A DNA stretch of 64,000 bases from GWE2-40-63 sp050251815 (GCA_050251815.1 JBFWMB010000004.1:35685-99684); one strand, 5' to 3'; counted from the first letter of the stretch, positions 8,687-18,461 are shown. The notes: a model not told the origin generated them from the sequence alone. Made by a program: numbers and translations.

Positions 8687-10816
8687 ATGACAAAAATGCT
8701 TACACATAGTTTACTTACTGCATTTATGGTTGTTTTGGCTGTAACCCGAGTTGCGGCACAAACAGCAATTACGGATTCGGTAAAAGTGTCGACCCCCGAT
8801 TACACTAAAGATACGTCTGCTGTTGCGGTTGTTGACAGTTTAACTATTCAGACAGATACATTGGCCACTGACAGCATACCCATGGCAGATACTCTGGCTG
8901 CTACTCAAAGCAAATGGAATTTTTTAAAGGGGGGAAATGATTCGACCTACTTTTCGTTTTACGGGCATTTGCTCGAGGTTGATGACACCATACGCATTGA
9001 GTATTGGAACTACAAACACCAAACCCATGAGCTGGAATTGCATGCCTACGACTCGAGTTTAACTGATTTGCATATTTTTCATCCGGCTTACCGAAACAGT
9101 TTCAACAATTCGTACCTGGGGAACACCGGAAATGCCGTGAAATCAAATTTATTTTTTGAACCCAATCCGGAAACCGATTTTGTTTTTTTACAATCCTTCA
9201 CTCCTTATATTTTTGAATCGGCCAATGCCAATTATTATAAAGTTCAGGTCCCGTTTACCAAATTTAGGGTTGATATGGGCCCAAAGGATGAACAAAATAT
9301 TGATTTGCTACACACCCAAAACATTAATAAATACCTGAACGCATTTATTCATTTTAAGAATTATACCGGCGAAGGGCAATATATTCAACAAACCACGCGC
9401 AACAATACAGGAATCTTTGGGGGATCTTACACACAGGGAAGGTTTGCAACCCATGCAAATTACGTGTTTAGCCGCATCAGTTCGCTGGAAAATGGTGGGG
9501 TTGGTGATACGTATTTTATTACTGATACTACCTTTGGATCGACCAACGAAATAAACACCCGGCTTACCGGTGGTTCAACTTATTTTAAAGACCGTCAATT
9601 ATTTTTCGATCAAAAAGTGGGCTTTTTTAAAACCAATGTCCCCGATACTGCTGAACGTGGTGCATTCTGGTTTAGCCTGCAGTACAATTATCAGTCGCAT
9701 AAAAGCATTAAAATTTACGAAGACACAGACGACACTTATATTAATAACAATTTGGAACAGTTGCATCTTTATGCCAACAATTATTCCAATGCGGCTACTT
9801 TCGATTCTACTTTCTACCGAAGTAAAAAACAGTTTCTGCGCATTAATCTTGAAGAAAACCCCAAAAGCTATCCTTTTGTTGGTGCCTTTTTTGGTGTGGG
9901 ATGGGATAAAAAAGAATATGCCTACTTTAATAAAGATACCCTGTTCAATTATTCGAACCACACCAACAACAAAAGTCAATATTTTGAAGCCGGCATTTAT
10001 CGCTTAAAAGGGAAAAAATTTAAGTTTGCTGCCAATTACACGTTTTATGTATCGGGCTACCGACAAAACGATTTTATATTGGATGGTTTTATAAGCCAGC
10101 AATTTGGAAAAGGGAAAAAAGAATTGGTGTTTAAGGCTGAAGGAAGTCAGCTGCGTGAAACTCCCGACTATTTGATGCAAAAATATTATTCGAATCATTA
10201 CCGCTGGAATAATAATTTTGATGCCCAATTCCGAACCAACCTGAAATTCAGCATGAATTTGCCGCATCATAAAACCAAACTGGGAGGCCGCTTTGCGGTA
10301 TTAAGCAATTACATTTATATGAATAACGACGCGCTACCGGAGCAATATTCCAACGCATTTTCGGCGTTTGATATTTATGTAAACAATCGGTTTGAGTTCT
10401 GGAAATTTGGAACCATAACCCGCTTAAATTACCAGAAAACAACCAACGACCGAATACTTCCTTTACCTGAATTGTCGGGTTATTTTGCTTTGTATTATGC
10501 GCCAGATGTATATTTTAAAGATACCAAAGGCCGCATGCGATTTCAATTGGGAGCCGACGTATATTACTGGACCAGTTACTACGGAAAAGCTTATTCGCCG
10601 GCTTTAGCCATGTTTCACAACCAAAACGAGCAGCAAATAGGAAATTATCCGTTTGTTGGCGTTTTTTGGAATGTTGAAATTAAGCGCCTTCGTTTTTACA
10701 TCAGGTATGAGCACTTAAATTACCAGATGATGGAAACCAATTATTTTTTAGCTCCAAGTTATCCGGCCAACCCAAGCACACTGCGTTACGGATTGGTTTG
10801 GACCTTTTACAATTAA
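8687..10816 (+). CDS. Putative porin (Porin_10-like beta-barrel)
   Basis: This 709-residue protein has a signal peptide (residues ~4-21, ending VAAQ), a Thr/Asp-rich low-complexity linker to ~75, and then a long series of amphipathic strands ('FKNYTGEGQYIQQTTRNNTG', 'YIRYEHLNY' type). It resembles the Bacteroidota 'putative porin' family. The start was chosen because the ATG at 8687 leads directly into the signal peptide and sits just behind a perfect -7 element. It is probably an outer-membrane channel of unknown substrate. It ends 14 bp before the convergent photolyase gene. Confidence 0.75.
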   Translation: MTKMLTHSLLTAFMVVLAVTRVAAQTAITDSVKVSTPDYTKDTSAVAVVDSLTIQTDTLATDSIPMADTLAATQSKWNFLKGGNDSTYFSFYGHLLEVDDTIRIEYWNYKHQTHELELHAYDSSLTDLHIFHPAYRNSFNNSYLGNTGNAVKSNLFFEPNPETDFVFLQSFTPYIFESANANYYKVQVPFTKFRVDMGPKDEQNIDLLHTQNINKYLNAFIHFKNYTGEGQYIQQTTRNNTGIFGGSYTQGRFATHANYVFSRISSLENGGVGDTYFITDTTFGSTNEINTRLTGGSTYFKDRQLFFDQKVGFFKTNVPDTAERGAFWFSLQYNYQSHKSIKIYEDTDDTYINNNLEQLHLYANNYSNAATFDSTFYRSKKQFLRINLEENPKSYPFVGAFFGVGWDKKEYAYFNKDTLFNYSNHTNNKSQYFEAGIYRLKGKKFKFAANYTFYVSGYRQNDFILDGFISQQFGKGKKELVFKAEGSQLRETPDYLMQKYYSNHYRWNNNFDAQFRTNLKFSMNLPHHKTKLGGRFAVLSNYIYMNNDALPEQYSNAFSAFDIYVNNRFEFWKFGTITRLNYQKTTNDRILPLPELSGYFALYYAPDVYFKDTKGRMRFQLGADVYYWTSYYGKAYSPALAMFHNQNEQQIGNYPFVGVFWNVEIKRLRFYIRYEHLNYQMMETNYFLAPSYPANPSTLRYGLVWTFYN

Positions 10817-10830
10817 ACGCCAATATAAAT

Positions 10831-12135
10831 TTACTGGTTAAGCGCATTTTTATAAACGCTTAAACACCGCTCGCGGGCTTTTTGATGCGCTATTATGGGT
10901 TCCAGGCCCTGGTTTCCGCCCCAGCGATTGATGTAAATTCCCTGTGCATCGAACTTCTCGGCCTGGGTATACGGATTGAAAATACGAAAATAAGGCGCCG
11001 CATCGCAACCTGAACCAGCAGCCCATTGCCAACCGCCATTATTACTACTGAGTTCGTAATCGGTTAAATGCTGCCCAAAAAAAGCTTCTCCTTTACGCCA
11101 GTCGATCAACAGGTGTTTGGTTAAAAAACTGGCCACAATCATTCGCGCCCGATTGTGCATTTGCCCGGTTTGCAGTAGTTGGTTCATGGCTGCATCAACT
11201 ATCGGATAACCTGTTTTAGCCTGACACCATTTTTCAAAATCAGCAGTACGGGTATTCCATGGAATTTTATCGTAAGCCGGTTTAAAACTTTGGGTTACCA
11301 CCTGCGGAAAATGCCAAAGTATTTGCATGTAAAACTCGCGCCAAATCAATTCGTTCAAGTAAGTCTCGTTCAAGGCTATTGCTTTTTTTACCAATTGCCT
11401 GATGCTTACTGTTCCAAATCGTAAATGTACCGACACCTGCGTTGTTCCGGCTTCGAGCGACAAATCGTTACGAGTCAGGTGGTAGTTTTTTATGCTAACT
11501 TCGTCAATTAAAGGATGTCCCACCCCATGTTTTGTCGGTTGAAAACCAAGCGCTGCTATGGCTATCAGGTTTTGTACCTGTTCTACCCGATTCAAAGAGG
11601 AGAAAAAATCACTGGTATTTACTGCTGTAATTGGTTTTTCAGCCAGTCTTTTTTTCCACTGTCGCATGTAAGGTGTAAAAACTGTATAGGGTTTGTTGTC
11701 GTCCTTAACCACTTCGTTTTTTTCAAAAATTACCTGATCTTTAAAACTTAAAAACGATGTACCAAGGGTTTCGCATAATTCCTTTATCTCAGCATCACGC
11801 CTGATAGCATAGGGTTCGTAATCGTGGTTTACATAAACCGATGCGATTTTGTACGCTGACAAAAGTTTTTTAAAAACCTCAAGGGGATTTCCATAAAAAA
11901 CCCATACGTCGCTTCCCATCTGCACCAATTCCTTTTTTAACTGAGCTATGGTTTCGTAAATAAAACTGACCCTTCTGTCGCGCTTTTCGGTTAAATCATC
12001 AAGAATAGCTGAATCAAAAATAAAAAGTGGCTGTACTTTATTTGCTGATTTTAATGCCTGATAAAGTCCAGTATTGTCAGTCAAACGTAAATCGCGCCGA
12101 AACCAAAAAAGATTTATATTTTCCTGTTTTTCCAT
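10831..12135 (-). CDS. phr: Deoxyribodipyrimidine photolyase
   Basis: This 434-residue class I-type photolyase repairs UV-induced cyclobutane pyrimidine dimers using reduced FAD and blue light. Visible features are the N-terminal Rossmann antenna-binding domain ('LFWFRRDLRLTDN', 'PLFIFD') and the FAD domain with 'ELIWREFYMQ', 'TGYPIVDAAMNQL', 'MHNRARMIVASFL' and 'GGWQWAAGSGCDAAPYFRIFNP'. The length is slightly under the usual 450-480. The start overlaps the end of the glycosyltransferase gene by 22 bp, which places photoreactivation in one operon with the carotenoid modification genes, a common light-protection grouping. Confidence 0.95.
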   Translation of the reverse strand: MEKQENINLFWFRRDLRLTDNTGLYQALKSANKVQPLFIFDSAILDDLTEKRDRRVSFIYETIAQLKKELVQMGSDVWVFYGNPLEVFKKLLSAYKIASVYVNHDYEPYAIRRDAEIKELCETLGTSFLSFKDQVIFEKNEVVKDDNKPYTVFTPYMRQWKKRLAEKPITAVNTSDFFSSLNRVEQVQNLIAIAALGFQPTKHGVGHPLIDEVSIKNYHLTRNDLSLEAGTTQVSVHLRFGTVSIRQLVKKAIALNETYLNELIWREFYMQILWHFPQVVTQSFKPAYDKIPWNTRTADFEKWCQAKTGYPIVDAAMNQLLQTGQMHNRARMIVASFLTKHLLIDWRKGEAFFGQHLTDYELSSNNGGWQWAAGSGCDAAPYFRIFNPYTQAEKFDAQGIYINRWGGNQGLEPIIAHQKARERCLSVYKNALNQ

Positions 12136-13205
12136 ATTAGTGCATTTTTTTTCTTCCCCCGGACCGAATAATAAGCCAAAATCCAGTAATTAAGCTGTTG
12201 AATAGGAACTAAGAGTAGGTGATGCCAGGGACTTTTTGTAATTAGGTTGCGAAGTAGTATCAGTAGTATTATTCCAACCAAACCAAGTATTAACCCTATG
12301 GGTGTAAGCCAAAATAAAGCGATCCATCCAAAAGTTGTGGTAAATAAATACAACACTAAAAAAAAGCTATTGTGTCCAAAAAAAGCAGTAAAATTTTTCG
12401 AAAAACCCTGAAGCGATGCTTTGTAACTCTTATACATCCGGCACTTAATGGTTTCGTTTCCCAATAAGGTGGCGACCCTGAGGTGAAGTTTTTTATAAAA
12501 ACGGATGATTTGAATATCCTCCACCGGGTTTTTCTTTACCCAGGCGTGAGGCTGTAACTTTTGGTATACACCGGCATCGAAAAGCATAAACTGACCGTTT
12601 GCAGCTGCAAGCGAGGGTTTGTTACTAATAGAAACCAAAGGTAAAGGCAGTAAACTTAAAAGAATTTGCAGCATAATGGGAACCGTAACCTTCTCGCCCA
12701 GGGTTTGTGTTTCCTGTTCGGGAAACAGGCTTAATAAAGCCAGTTGTTTTTTTTCAGCAAAAGCCAAAGCGCGTTCAATTAATTCGGGTTCGGGAGTTAC
12801 ATCAGCATCTAAAAACAAAAAATATTCTCCGCATGCCTGCTTAGCCAATTGGTAACATGCATGGTTTTTCCCCAGCCAGCCATCGGGTAGTTTTTCACCT
12901 TTTATGGGTTTAATAACCTTTGAGATTGATGCAAATAATTGCAGTACTTCCCAGGTGTTATCGTCTGAATCGTCGTCGTAAACCAAAATTTCATAAGGAA
13001 CATGTGTCTGTGCCAATAGTTTTCCGAATAACAGGGGTAAAGTTTCGGCCTCATTTCGTGCCGGAATAAGTACGCTAACTGTTTTCTTTCCTGTATAGGT
13101 AGCTTTCTTAAGGTAGGGTCTCCAAAAAAAATTAACGCTTAAAACAATCAGGCGCAAAACCAAAAAAACCAAATAAATAATAGCTAAATAAATCATGAGC
13201 TCCAT
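12114..13205 (-). CDS. GT2 glycosyltransferase, probable carotenoid glycosyltransferase (CrtQ/CruG-like)
   Basis: The 363-residue enzyme has an N-terminal membrane helix (~4-27), a GT-A nucleotide-sugar domain ('VSVLIPARNEAETLPLL', 'ILVYDDDSDDNT', 'FLFLDADVTPEPELI' with the DxD metal site) and three C-terminal membrane helices. This fold matches CrtQ and CruG, which add sugar to carotenoids at the inner membrane. The annotated start is ATG 13205; ATG 13196, which overlaps the upstream stop as ATGA, is equally plausible. Neighbouring CruF, acyltransferase and desaturase genes support a carotenoid substrate, which remains inference. Confidence 0.8.
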   Translation of the reverse strand: MELMIYLAIIYLVFLVLRLIVLSVNFFWRPYLKKATYTGKKTVSVLIPARNEAETLPLLFGKLLAQTHVPYEILVYDDDSDDNTWEVLQLFASISKVIKPIKGEKLPDGWLGKNHACYQLAKQACGEYFLFLDADVTPEPELIERALAFAEKKQLALLSLFPEQETQTLGEKVTVPIMLQILLSLLPLPLVSISNKPSLAAANGQFMLFDAGVYQKLQPHAWVKKNPVEDIQIIRFYKKLHLRVATLLGNETIKCRMYKSYKASLQGFSKNFTAFFGHNSFFLVLYLFTTTFGWIALFWLTPIGLILGLVGIILLILLRNLITKSPWHHLLLVPIQQLNYWILAYYSVRGKKKNALIWKNRKI

Positions 13206-13816
13206 TGATTTTGAGCTTGAACACACGCACTATGAAAACTATTGTAGCGCTCCTCCAATTTCTCCAACGTTTCCACTTCCCTAAAAGACACTTCTTTAAA
13301 ATAAATATACAGCGTTGGTTTTTGTTGACTGAAATAATCGGTTAAACAAACGGTAAAAAGGATTTGGGCCTGAGCCGGGGCCTGTTTTAGCAATGCACCT
13401 ATTCCGGGTTGAAATTTCTTGGGAACACTTGTCGATGCGTTAATTTTTCCTTCGGGATAAAAAACAACCAGGTTTTCACTATTGGAAAGCAACTCGAGCG
13501 TTGTATGTAACGATTTCCTCACAGAAATATGTCCAGGATTAATGGAATAAGCACCACAATGATTAAAATATTTTCGCTTTTCCAATTCTTTCTCAAGCAT
13601 CATTACATGAAACCTTTTGTGTAGTTTTTTATCATTCAGATAAAGCATCCAAAAACCATCCCACCAGCTCGTATGATTACCAATAACCAGGAATGCCCGG
13701 TTCAGGTTTACAATTTCGCCAGTAAGTTTTACTTCGGTAAAATGCCGTTTTATAGCATAGCTACTGTACCAATTCAATAGTTTTATTCGCCAGGCACTAT
13801 GTTTTGGAGCCAACAT
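13193..13816 (-). CDS. PlsC-type acyltransferase, probably acylating a carotenoid glycoside
   Basis: This 207-residue protein carries the glycerophosphate acyltransferase motifs: NHTSWWDG (HxxxxD catalytic pair) at ~47-54, and 'FYPEGKIN' (the PEG substrate loop) further on. It is short, with only weak membrane character, as is usual for 1-acylglycerol-3-phosphate acyltransferase relatives. It lies 3 bp after the CruF gene and overlaps the glycosyltransferase gene. By context it may esterify the sugar of a carotenoid glycoside, as CrtO does in staphyloxanthin synthesis. A general phospholipid role cannot be excluded. Confidence 0.8.
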   Translation of the reverse strand: MLAPKHSAWRIKLLNWYSSYAIKRHFTEVKLTGEIVNLNRAFLVIGNHTSWWDGFWMLYLNDKKLHKRFHVMMLEKELEKRKYFNHCGAYSINPGHISVRKSLHTTLELLSNSENLVVFYPEGKINASTSVPKKFQPGIGALLKQAPAQAQILFTVCLTDYFSQQKPTLYIYFKEVSFREVETLEKLEERYNSFHSACVQAQNQWSS

Positions 13817-13819
13817 GAG

Positions 13820-14464
13820 TTAAAAAAAGGTTATGAAAAGATGCAATACAGAAAAAAACAAAAACTGCAAAACCAAAATGGGCAAAGCCATCGGGTTTCG
13901 ACTATTTTTGACAAACTTTGAGAATAAAAAAACAAAAAACGCAGCGGTAATAAACCACATTAGGTAGTTTTGAACCGGTATTATACCGCTTTGCCAGTAC
14001 CACATTCCGGTACTAACAGCTACAGGTTCCATCACAAAATCGTAGATAACCACCATTGATGAAGCTGACAGCATCTGAGACCATGTATTCCTAAACATTT
14101 TTCCGACAACTACCGAAGCTGCATAAGTTAAAAAAAACCAGTTGATTCCAATTAGCAAAGGAACTCCCATAAGCTTTGGACCCAAAGCTGTTCCGTAGGA
14201 ATATTCTCCAAATAAAAGACCGGTTTTAACGCCAACAACTTCAATAGCAAAACCCAGAAAAGCAATAAGAATCATTACCGCATAATTCTGCAGGCTGTTT
14301 GGTTTATGAAAATATACCAGTAAGAAAACATTTAATAAAAGGGCCAGAGGAATAAGCTGAATAAAAAATGAACGTGTTAAGGGCAGCATAAATCCTAAAG
14401 TTCCTATCAAATAAAAAATAATTAAAAATCGCTGGACTTTATTTACATTAGGAAGTAATTGCAT
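13820..14464 (-). CDS. cruF: Carotenoid 1,2-hydratase of the CruF family
   Basis: This 214-residue polytopic membrane protein has about seven hydrophobic segments. The pattern 'EVVGVKTGLLFGEYSYGTALGPKLMGVPLLIGINWFF' and 'YDFVMEPVA' is that of the CruF/DUF422 carotenoid biosynthesis family, which adds water across the terminal C1-C2 double bond of acyclic carotene ends. ATG 14464 was chosen over the TTG at 14488. The upstream neighbour is a second CrtI-type enzyme, matching the hydratase-then-3,4-desaturase order known from myxol- and flexixanthin-type pathways. Confidence 0.85.
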   Translation of the reverse strand: MQLLPNVNKVQRFLIIFYLIGTLGFMLPLTRSFFIQLIPLALLLNVFLLVYFHKPNSLQNYAVMILIAFLGFAIEVVGVKTGLLFGEYSYGTALGPKLMGVPLLIGINWFFLTYAASVVVGKMFRNTWSQMLSASSMVVIYDFVMEPVAVSTGMWYWQSGIIPVQNYLMWFITAAFFVFLFSKFVKNSRNPMALPILVLQFLFFSVLHLFITFF

Positions 14465-14519
14465 ACATATAGCATTTAGTTTTACCAATAAGTATTAACA
14501 GGGGTAAGTTACCAATAAT

Positions 14520-15992
14520 TTAACTTTGCGCATCACCAATTAATTCGTCAACAATTTTAGCACTGCATAAACAAAGTGGAATGCCTCCTCCGGGATGAAC
14601 ACTTCCACCCACAAAATATAAATTGTTAAACTTTCGGCTAAAATTAGCATGGCGGTTAAATGCACTTAACCGGCCGTTCGATGCATTGCCATATAACGAA
14701 CCATGCCACGATCCGGTTTTCTGCTCAATTGTAATTGGCGTTGCGACTTGTTCCGAAACTATATAGTTTTCAATCTGAATCTGAAATTGTTTGTTAATTT
14801 TTGAAATCACCCGCTGCCTTGCAATAGCCAACATTTGATCCCAATCCTGTCCGTAGTTGGCCGGAGTATTTATCATAACAAACCAGTTTTCACAGCCTGT
14901 AGGGGCATCTTCAGGAATTTGTTTCGAACTAATATAAATATAGATGGTAGGATCGGAATACAGACTCTTTTCTTTAAAAATTGCATCGAATTCTGCTTCG
15001 TAATTCTCGCTAAACAAAATATTATGTACTCCCAACCTGGGTGATAGTTTAGTTACTCCCCAATAAAAAATAATTCCTGAACTCGACAGAGCTTTGTTTT
15101 TTACAGCAGTTGGCTTTGATTGCTCAGGCATCAAATGGTGATAAAAACTTCTTGCATCGGTATTGGAAATTACCACATCGGCCAGCCATTTTTGGTGGTT
15201 GCTCTCAACGCCTTTAACCCGCTTCTCCTCATATAAAATACGGGTAACTTTTGTATTAAAATAAAAAGTTATTCCAAGTTTTAAGGCCAGTTGATAAACG
15301 GCTTCAACCAACTGATACATGCCCTTTTTTGGCAAATAGCCGCCCAAATTATGTTCCAAATGGGCTATCATATTCAAGGTTGCCGGAGTTTCAAACGGAT
15401 TGGAACCGTTGTATGTGGCATAGCGGTTAAATAATTGCCGTGCATATAAGGTTTTAAACCATTTACTGTTTCGTGAGTTCATGGTAAGCCAGGCATCAAG
15501 CTTATGCAGATGCAACAGGGTTCGCTTAAACTCCGGTTTATTAAAATTTTTGATTTTATGAAATGAGTTAAATAAAAACACAGGAGCAGCAATCTCAAAT
15601 AATCGGCGGTACTTATCCAGGAATTTTAAAATACGCAATGCCGGTTCTCCTGTTTTCTTCTCCATTTCTGATGCAAAATCCTCAGCGTTGGCATGTGCAC
15701 TAAAATAGGTTCCATCAGCATAAAAATAATTACATATGGGATCGATTTGCTCAACCTGAAAATAGTCGTCGGGGTTTTCTCCTGCAAGCGTGAAAAGTTC
15801 ACGAGCCAGTTCAGGTAGCGTTAATAGCGACGGGCCGGTGTCCCAACGGTAAGCACCTTGACGAATTTCACCAATCTTACCGCCTGGTTTTTCAGCCTGC
15901 TCAAGTACCGTAACCTGAAAACCTCTTACTGCCATACGTATTGCCGACGCAAGACCTCCTATTCCTGCACCAATAACTATAGCTTTTTGCAT
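14520..15992 (-). CDS. CrtI-family carotenoid desaturase, possibly CrtD-type
   Basis: This 490-residue FAD-dependent enzyme has an N-terminal dinucleotide motif ('VIGAGIGGLASAIRMAVRG', then 'EQAEKPGGKIGE') and the C-terminal signature 'LYFVGGSVHPGGGIPLCLCSAKI' of phytoene desaturases. The annotated start is ATG 15992, which begins at the flavin-binding strand; the upstream in-frame start adds an asparagine/lysine-rich tail of 15 residues with little support. It is divergently arranged to a second crtI-like gene. Next to CruF, a hydroxycarotenoid 3,4-desaturase (CrtD) role is the best guess, but sequence inspection alone cannot separate CrtI from CrtD. Confidence 0.85.
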   Translation of the reverse strand: MQKAIVIGAGIGGLASAIRMAVRGFQVTVLEQAEKPGGKIGEIRQGAYRWDTGPSLLTLPELARELFTLAGENPDDYFQVEQIDPICNYFYADGTYFSAHANAEDFASEMEKKTGEPALRILKFLDKYRRLFEIAAPVFLFNSFHKIKNFNKPEFKRTLLHLHKLDAWLTMNSRNSKWFKTLYARQLFNRYATYNGSNPFETPATLNMIAHLEHNLGGYLPKKGMYQLVEAVYQLALKLGITFYFNTKVTRILYEEKRVKGVESNHQKWLADVVISNTDARSFYHHLMPEQSKPTAVKNKALSSSGIIFYWGVTKLSPRLGVHNILFSENYEAEFDAIFKEKSLYSDPTIYIYISSKQIPEDAPTGCENWFVMINTPANYGQDWDQMLAIARQRVISKINKQFQIQIENYIVSEQVATPITIEQKTGSWHGSLYGNASNGRLSAFNRHANFSRKFNNLYFVGGSVHPGGGIPLCLCSAKIVDELIGDAQS

Positions 15993-16017
15993 ATTCTTTT
16001 TGCTTTTGTTTAATTTT

Positions 16018-16052
16018 TTGTTTTTTTTATTAAACATTTCAAATAACTTTTG
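16018..16052 (+). promoter_or_regulatory. Possible promoter of crtI-crtB in the divergent carotenoid intergenic region
   Basis: A TTG at 16018-16020 and TAACTTTTG at 16044-16052 approximate the Bacteroidota promoter with one extra base in the -7 spacer. The ATG of crtI is at 16088. The minus-strand copy of the same stretch reads TTATTTG and could drive the opposite operon, so the two promoters may overlap. No light-regulator site was recognised. Confidence 0.3.
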
Positions 16053-16087
16053 GTTTTAATAAACATAAATTTATTCAAAAAATTAAA

Positions 16088-17575
16088 ATGGAAAAAAATA
16101 TACTCATAGTAGGTACGGGTTTGGCAGGTTTATCTTCAGCAGTAAGGCTTGTTAACCAAGGTTATAAAGTTGAGATGGTTGAAAAATACCACCAACCCGG
16201 AGGTCGGCTAAACCAGCTTAAAGCTTCAGGTTACACCTTCGATTTGGCGCCAACTTTCTTCAGCATGAGCTATGAGTTTAACGAATTGCTTCGCGATTGC
16301 AACATTAAACCACTTTTTGAATTTCAGGAACTTAATCCGCTTTATCATGTTTTTTTCAGAGACACCAAAAAACAATACCAATTATTCCGGGAACCCGAAA
16401 AACTGGCTAAACAGTTTAATGAAATAGAACCCAACTTTGAACAAAAATTTAAGAACTATATTGAAGGTGCAGGTGAACTTTTTCACGACACCATCGACAG
16501 CATTGTAAAACGCAACTTCAACAATTTTTATAGCTATGTTTGGGCCATGATGCGTGTTCCGCCCAAACACCTTCCAAAACTTTTTCGCTCATTCTGGCAG
16601 GAACTCGAAAAACATTTTACCAGTAACGAAGTAAAAGAAATATTATCACTGGTAGCTTTTTTCCTGGGTGGCACGCCTTTTAACACACCTGCAATTTACA
16701 CCTTGTTATCGTACACCGAATTTATTCACGATGGCTACCACAACGTTAAAGGCGGAATGTACAACATTGTTGAAGGATTGGTGAACTACCTTACTGAAAA
16801 AGGCGTTAAATTTCACTACAATACTGAAATTGTGGGTTACTATACCAACAAACATCAGCAATTGGAATACCTAATTGATACTCAAGGAAAAAAATGGTTG
16901 GCCGATTTATTTGTAATTAATAGTGATGCAGCCCATTTCAGAGGTTCCGTTTTTAAAAGAACTGCGTTCACAGAACCCAAACTCGATAAAATGCAATGGA
17001 CTATGGCTCCCTTTACTATGTATGTGGGGGTTGAAGGAAAACTGAACAAGCTGGGACAACACAATTATTTTTTAGGTAATAATTTTAAGGAATATGCAAA
17101 TAAAGTTTACACTGAGAACTTTGAAGCGGACAAACCCTATTATTATGTAAATATTCCATCTAAAAATAATGCCAATGCTGCTCCTGCCGATGGCGAGGCT
17201 CTTTTCTTTCTTTGTCCGGTTCCTGATCTTAGGATGCGTGCCGATTGGAGCAACAAAGAACAATTTGCTGATGCCATTATCAGCGATTTTGAAGAAATTA
17301 CCGGATACCAAATAAAATCAAAAATCCGAACCCTTACCATAATAGCTCCCGGCCAATGGGAAGCCAGTTTTAATTTATACAAAGGAAGTGGATTAGGACT
17401 GGGCCACAGCTTAAAGCAAATGGCCTGGTTTCGACCGAAAAACCACGACGAAAAATTCGCTAACGTGTTTTATACCGGTGCTTCAACTATTCCTGGGACT
17501 GGCTTGCCCATGGCCATGATTAGTGCAAAACTAACCGTTGAACAAATTCTTAATAACTATGGATCTGTATCTTAA
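16088..17575 (+). CDS. crtI: Phytoene desaturase
   Basis: This 495-residue FAD enzyme introduces double bonds into phytoene to give neurosporene or lycopene. Visible are the N-terminal nucleotide motif 'IVGTGLAGLSSAVRLVNQG', the flavin contact 'EKYHQPGGRLNQL', the family motif 'DLAPTFFSM' near residue 55, and the C-terminal 'VFYTGASTIPGTGLPMAMISAKL'. It overlaps crtB by 17 bp, the classical crtI-crtB pairing, so the assignment as the main desaturase is stronger than for the divergent paralogue. Confidence 0.9.
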   Translation: MEKNILIVGTGLAGLSSAVRLVNQGYKVEMVEKYHQPGGRLNQLKASGYTFDLAPTFFSMSYEFNELLRDCNIKPLFEFQELNPLYHVFFRDTKKQYQLFREPEKLAKQFNEIEPNFEQKFKNYIEGAGELFHDTIDSIVKRNFNNFYSYVWAMMRVPPKHLPKLFRSFWQELEKHFTSNEVKEILSLVAFFLGGTPFNTPAIYTLLSYTEFIHDGYHNVKGGMYNIVEGLVNYLTEKGVKFHYNTEIVGYYTNKHQQLEYLIDTQGKKWLADLFVINSDAAHFRGSVFKRTAFTEPKLDKMQWTMAPFTMYVGVEGKLNKLGQHNYFLGNNFKEYANKVYTENFEADKPYYYVNIPSKNNANAAPADGEALFFLCPVPDLRMRADWSNKEQFADAIISDFEEITGYQIKSKIRTLTIIAPGQWEASFNLYKGSGLGLGHSLKQMAWFRPKNHDEKFANVFYTGASTIPGTGLPMAMISAKLTVEQILNNYGSVS

Positions 17576-18461
17576 AAACGCACTGCAATGCAGTAAAGAA
17601 ACCACTAATAATTACAGTACCTCTTTTTCTTTGGGAGTAGGATTACTGGATAAGTCGATACGTCAGGCTATATATGCCATTTACGGTTTTGTGCGCTTTG
17701 CCGACGAAATTGTGGACACGTTTTATGATCACAATCAGGAAGTGCTGCTGCAACAATTTAGAACCGATACTTTTCAAGCTATTGAACAGGGTATAAGCAC
17801 CAATCCAATTATTCATAGTTTTCAGTGGGCTGTTACTACTTATAAAATAGAGCATCATTTAATCGACTCTTTTCTAAACAGTATGGCAGTGGATTTAAAC
17901 AAGACCCGTTTTACCGAGAGCGAATACAAAAATTATATTTATGGTTCAGCCGAAGTGGTGGGTTTAATGTGTTTGCGCGTGTTTTGTCACCAAAAACCTG
18001 AATTATATGCTGACTTGGTACACCCGGCACGAAAACTTAGCGAAGCTTTTCAAAAAGTTAATTTCTTACGCGACATGGAAGCTGATTACGACGAACGCGG
18101 ACGCATCTACTTTCCAAAGATTGATTTCACTTTTTTTACTGAGTCCGATAAAAAACAGATTGAAAACGACATTGAAAACGACTTTAATCAGGCGCTTCAA
18201 GGAATTGCCTCTTTACCTTTAAATTCAAGGTTCGGGGTGTATCTGGCCTATTCCTATTATTTGCTACTCTTAAACAAGATAAAACGTACTCCTGCTGAAA
18301 AATTAAAACAACAACGAATTCGCATCTCCAATTTTCAAAAATTCGGCATGTTGTTTTTTGCATACCTGAAATTTACTGTGCGCCAAGGTTCACTCGGAAA
18401 ACAAAAAGCAAAATCACAGCAAAGTTTTATAAAATCAAAAACGCAACAAGCTTATGTATAG
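17559..18461 (+). CDS. crtB: Phytoene synthase
   Basis: This 300-residue trans-isoprenyl diphosphate synthase (head-to-head type) condenses two geranylgeranyl diphosphates to phytoene. It has two Asp-rich metal sites, 'FADEIVDTFYD' (~46-56) and 'NFLRDMEADYDERGRIYFP' (~163-181), plus the 'YAIYGFVRFAD' substrate motif. The ATG at 17559 was preferred over the upstream in-frame ATG at 17538 because homologues begin just before 'CSKETTNNYSTSF'. It ends the rightward carotenoid unit; no convincing terminator was seen. Confidence 0.93.
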   Translation: MDLYLKNALQCSKETTNNYSTSFSLGVGLLDKSIRQAIYAIYGFVRFADEIVDTFYDHNQEVLLQQFRTDTFQAIEQGISTNPIIHSFQWAVTTYKIEHHLIDSFLNSMAVDLNKTRFTESEYKNYIYGSAEVVGLMCLRVFCHQKPELYADLVHPARKLSEAFQKVNFLRDMEADYDERGRIYFPKIDFTFFTESDKKQIENDIENDFNQALQGIASLPLNSRFGVYLAYSYYLLLLNKIKRTPAEKLKQQRIRISNFQKFGMLFFAYLKFTVRQGSLGKQKAKSQQSFIKSKTQQAYV

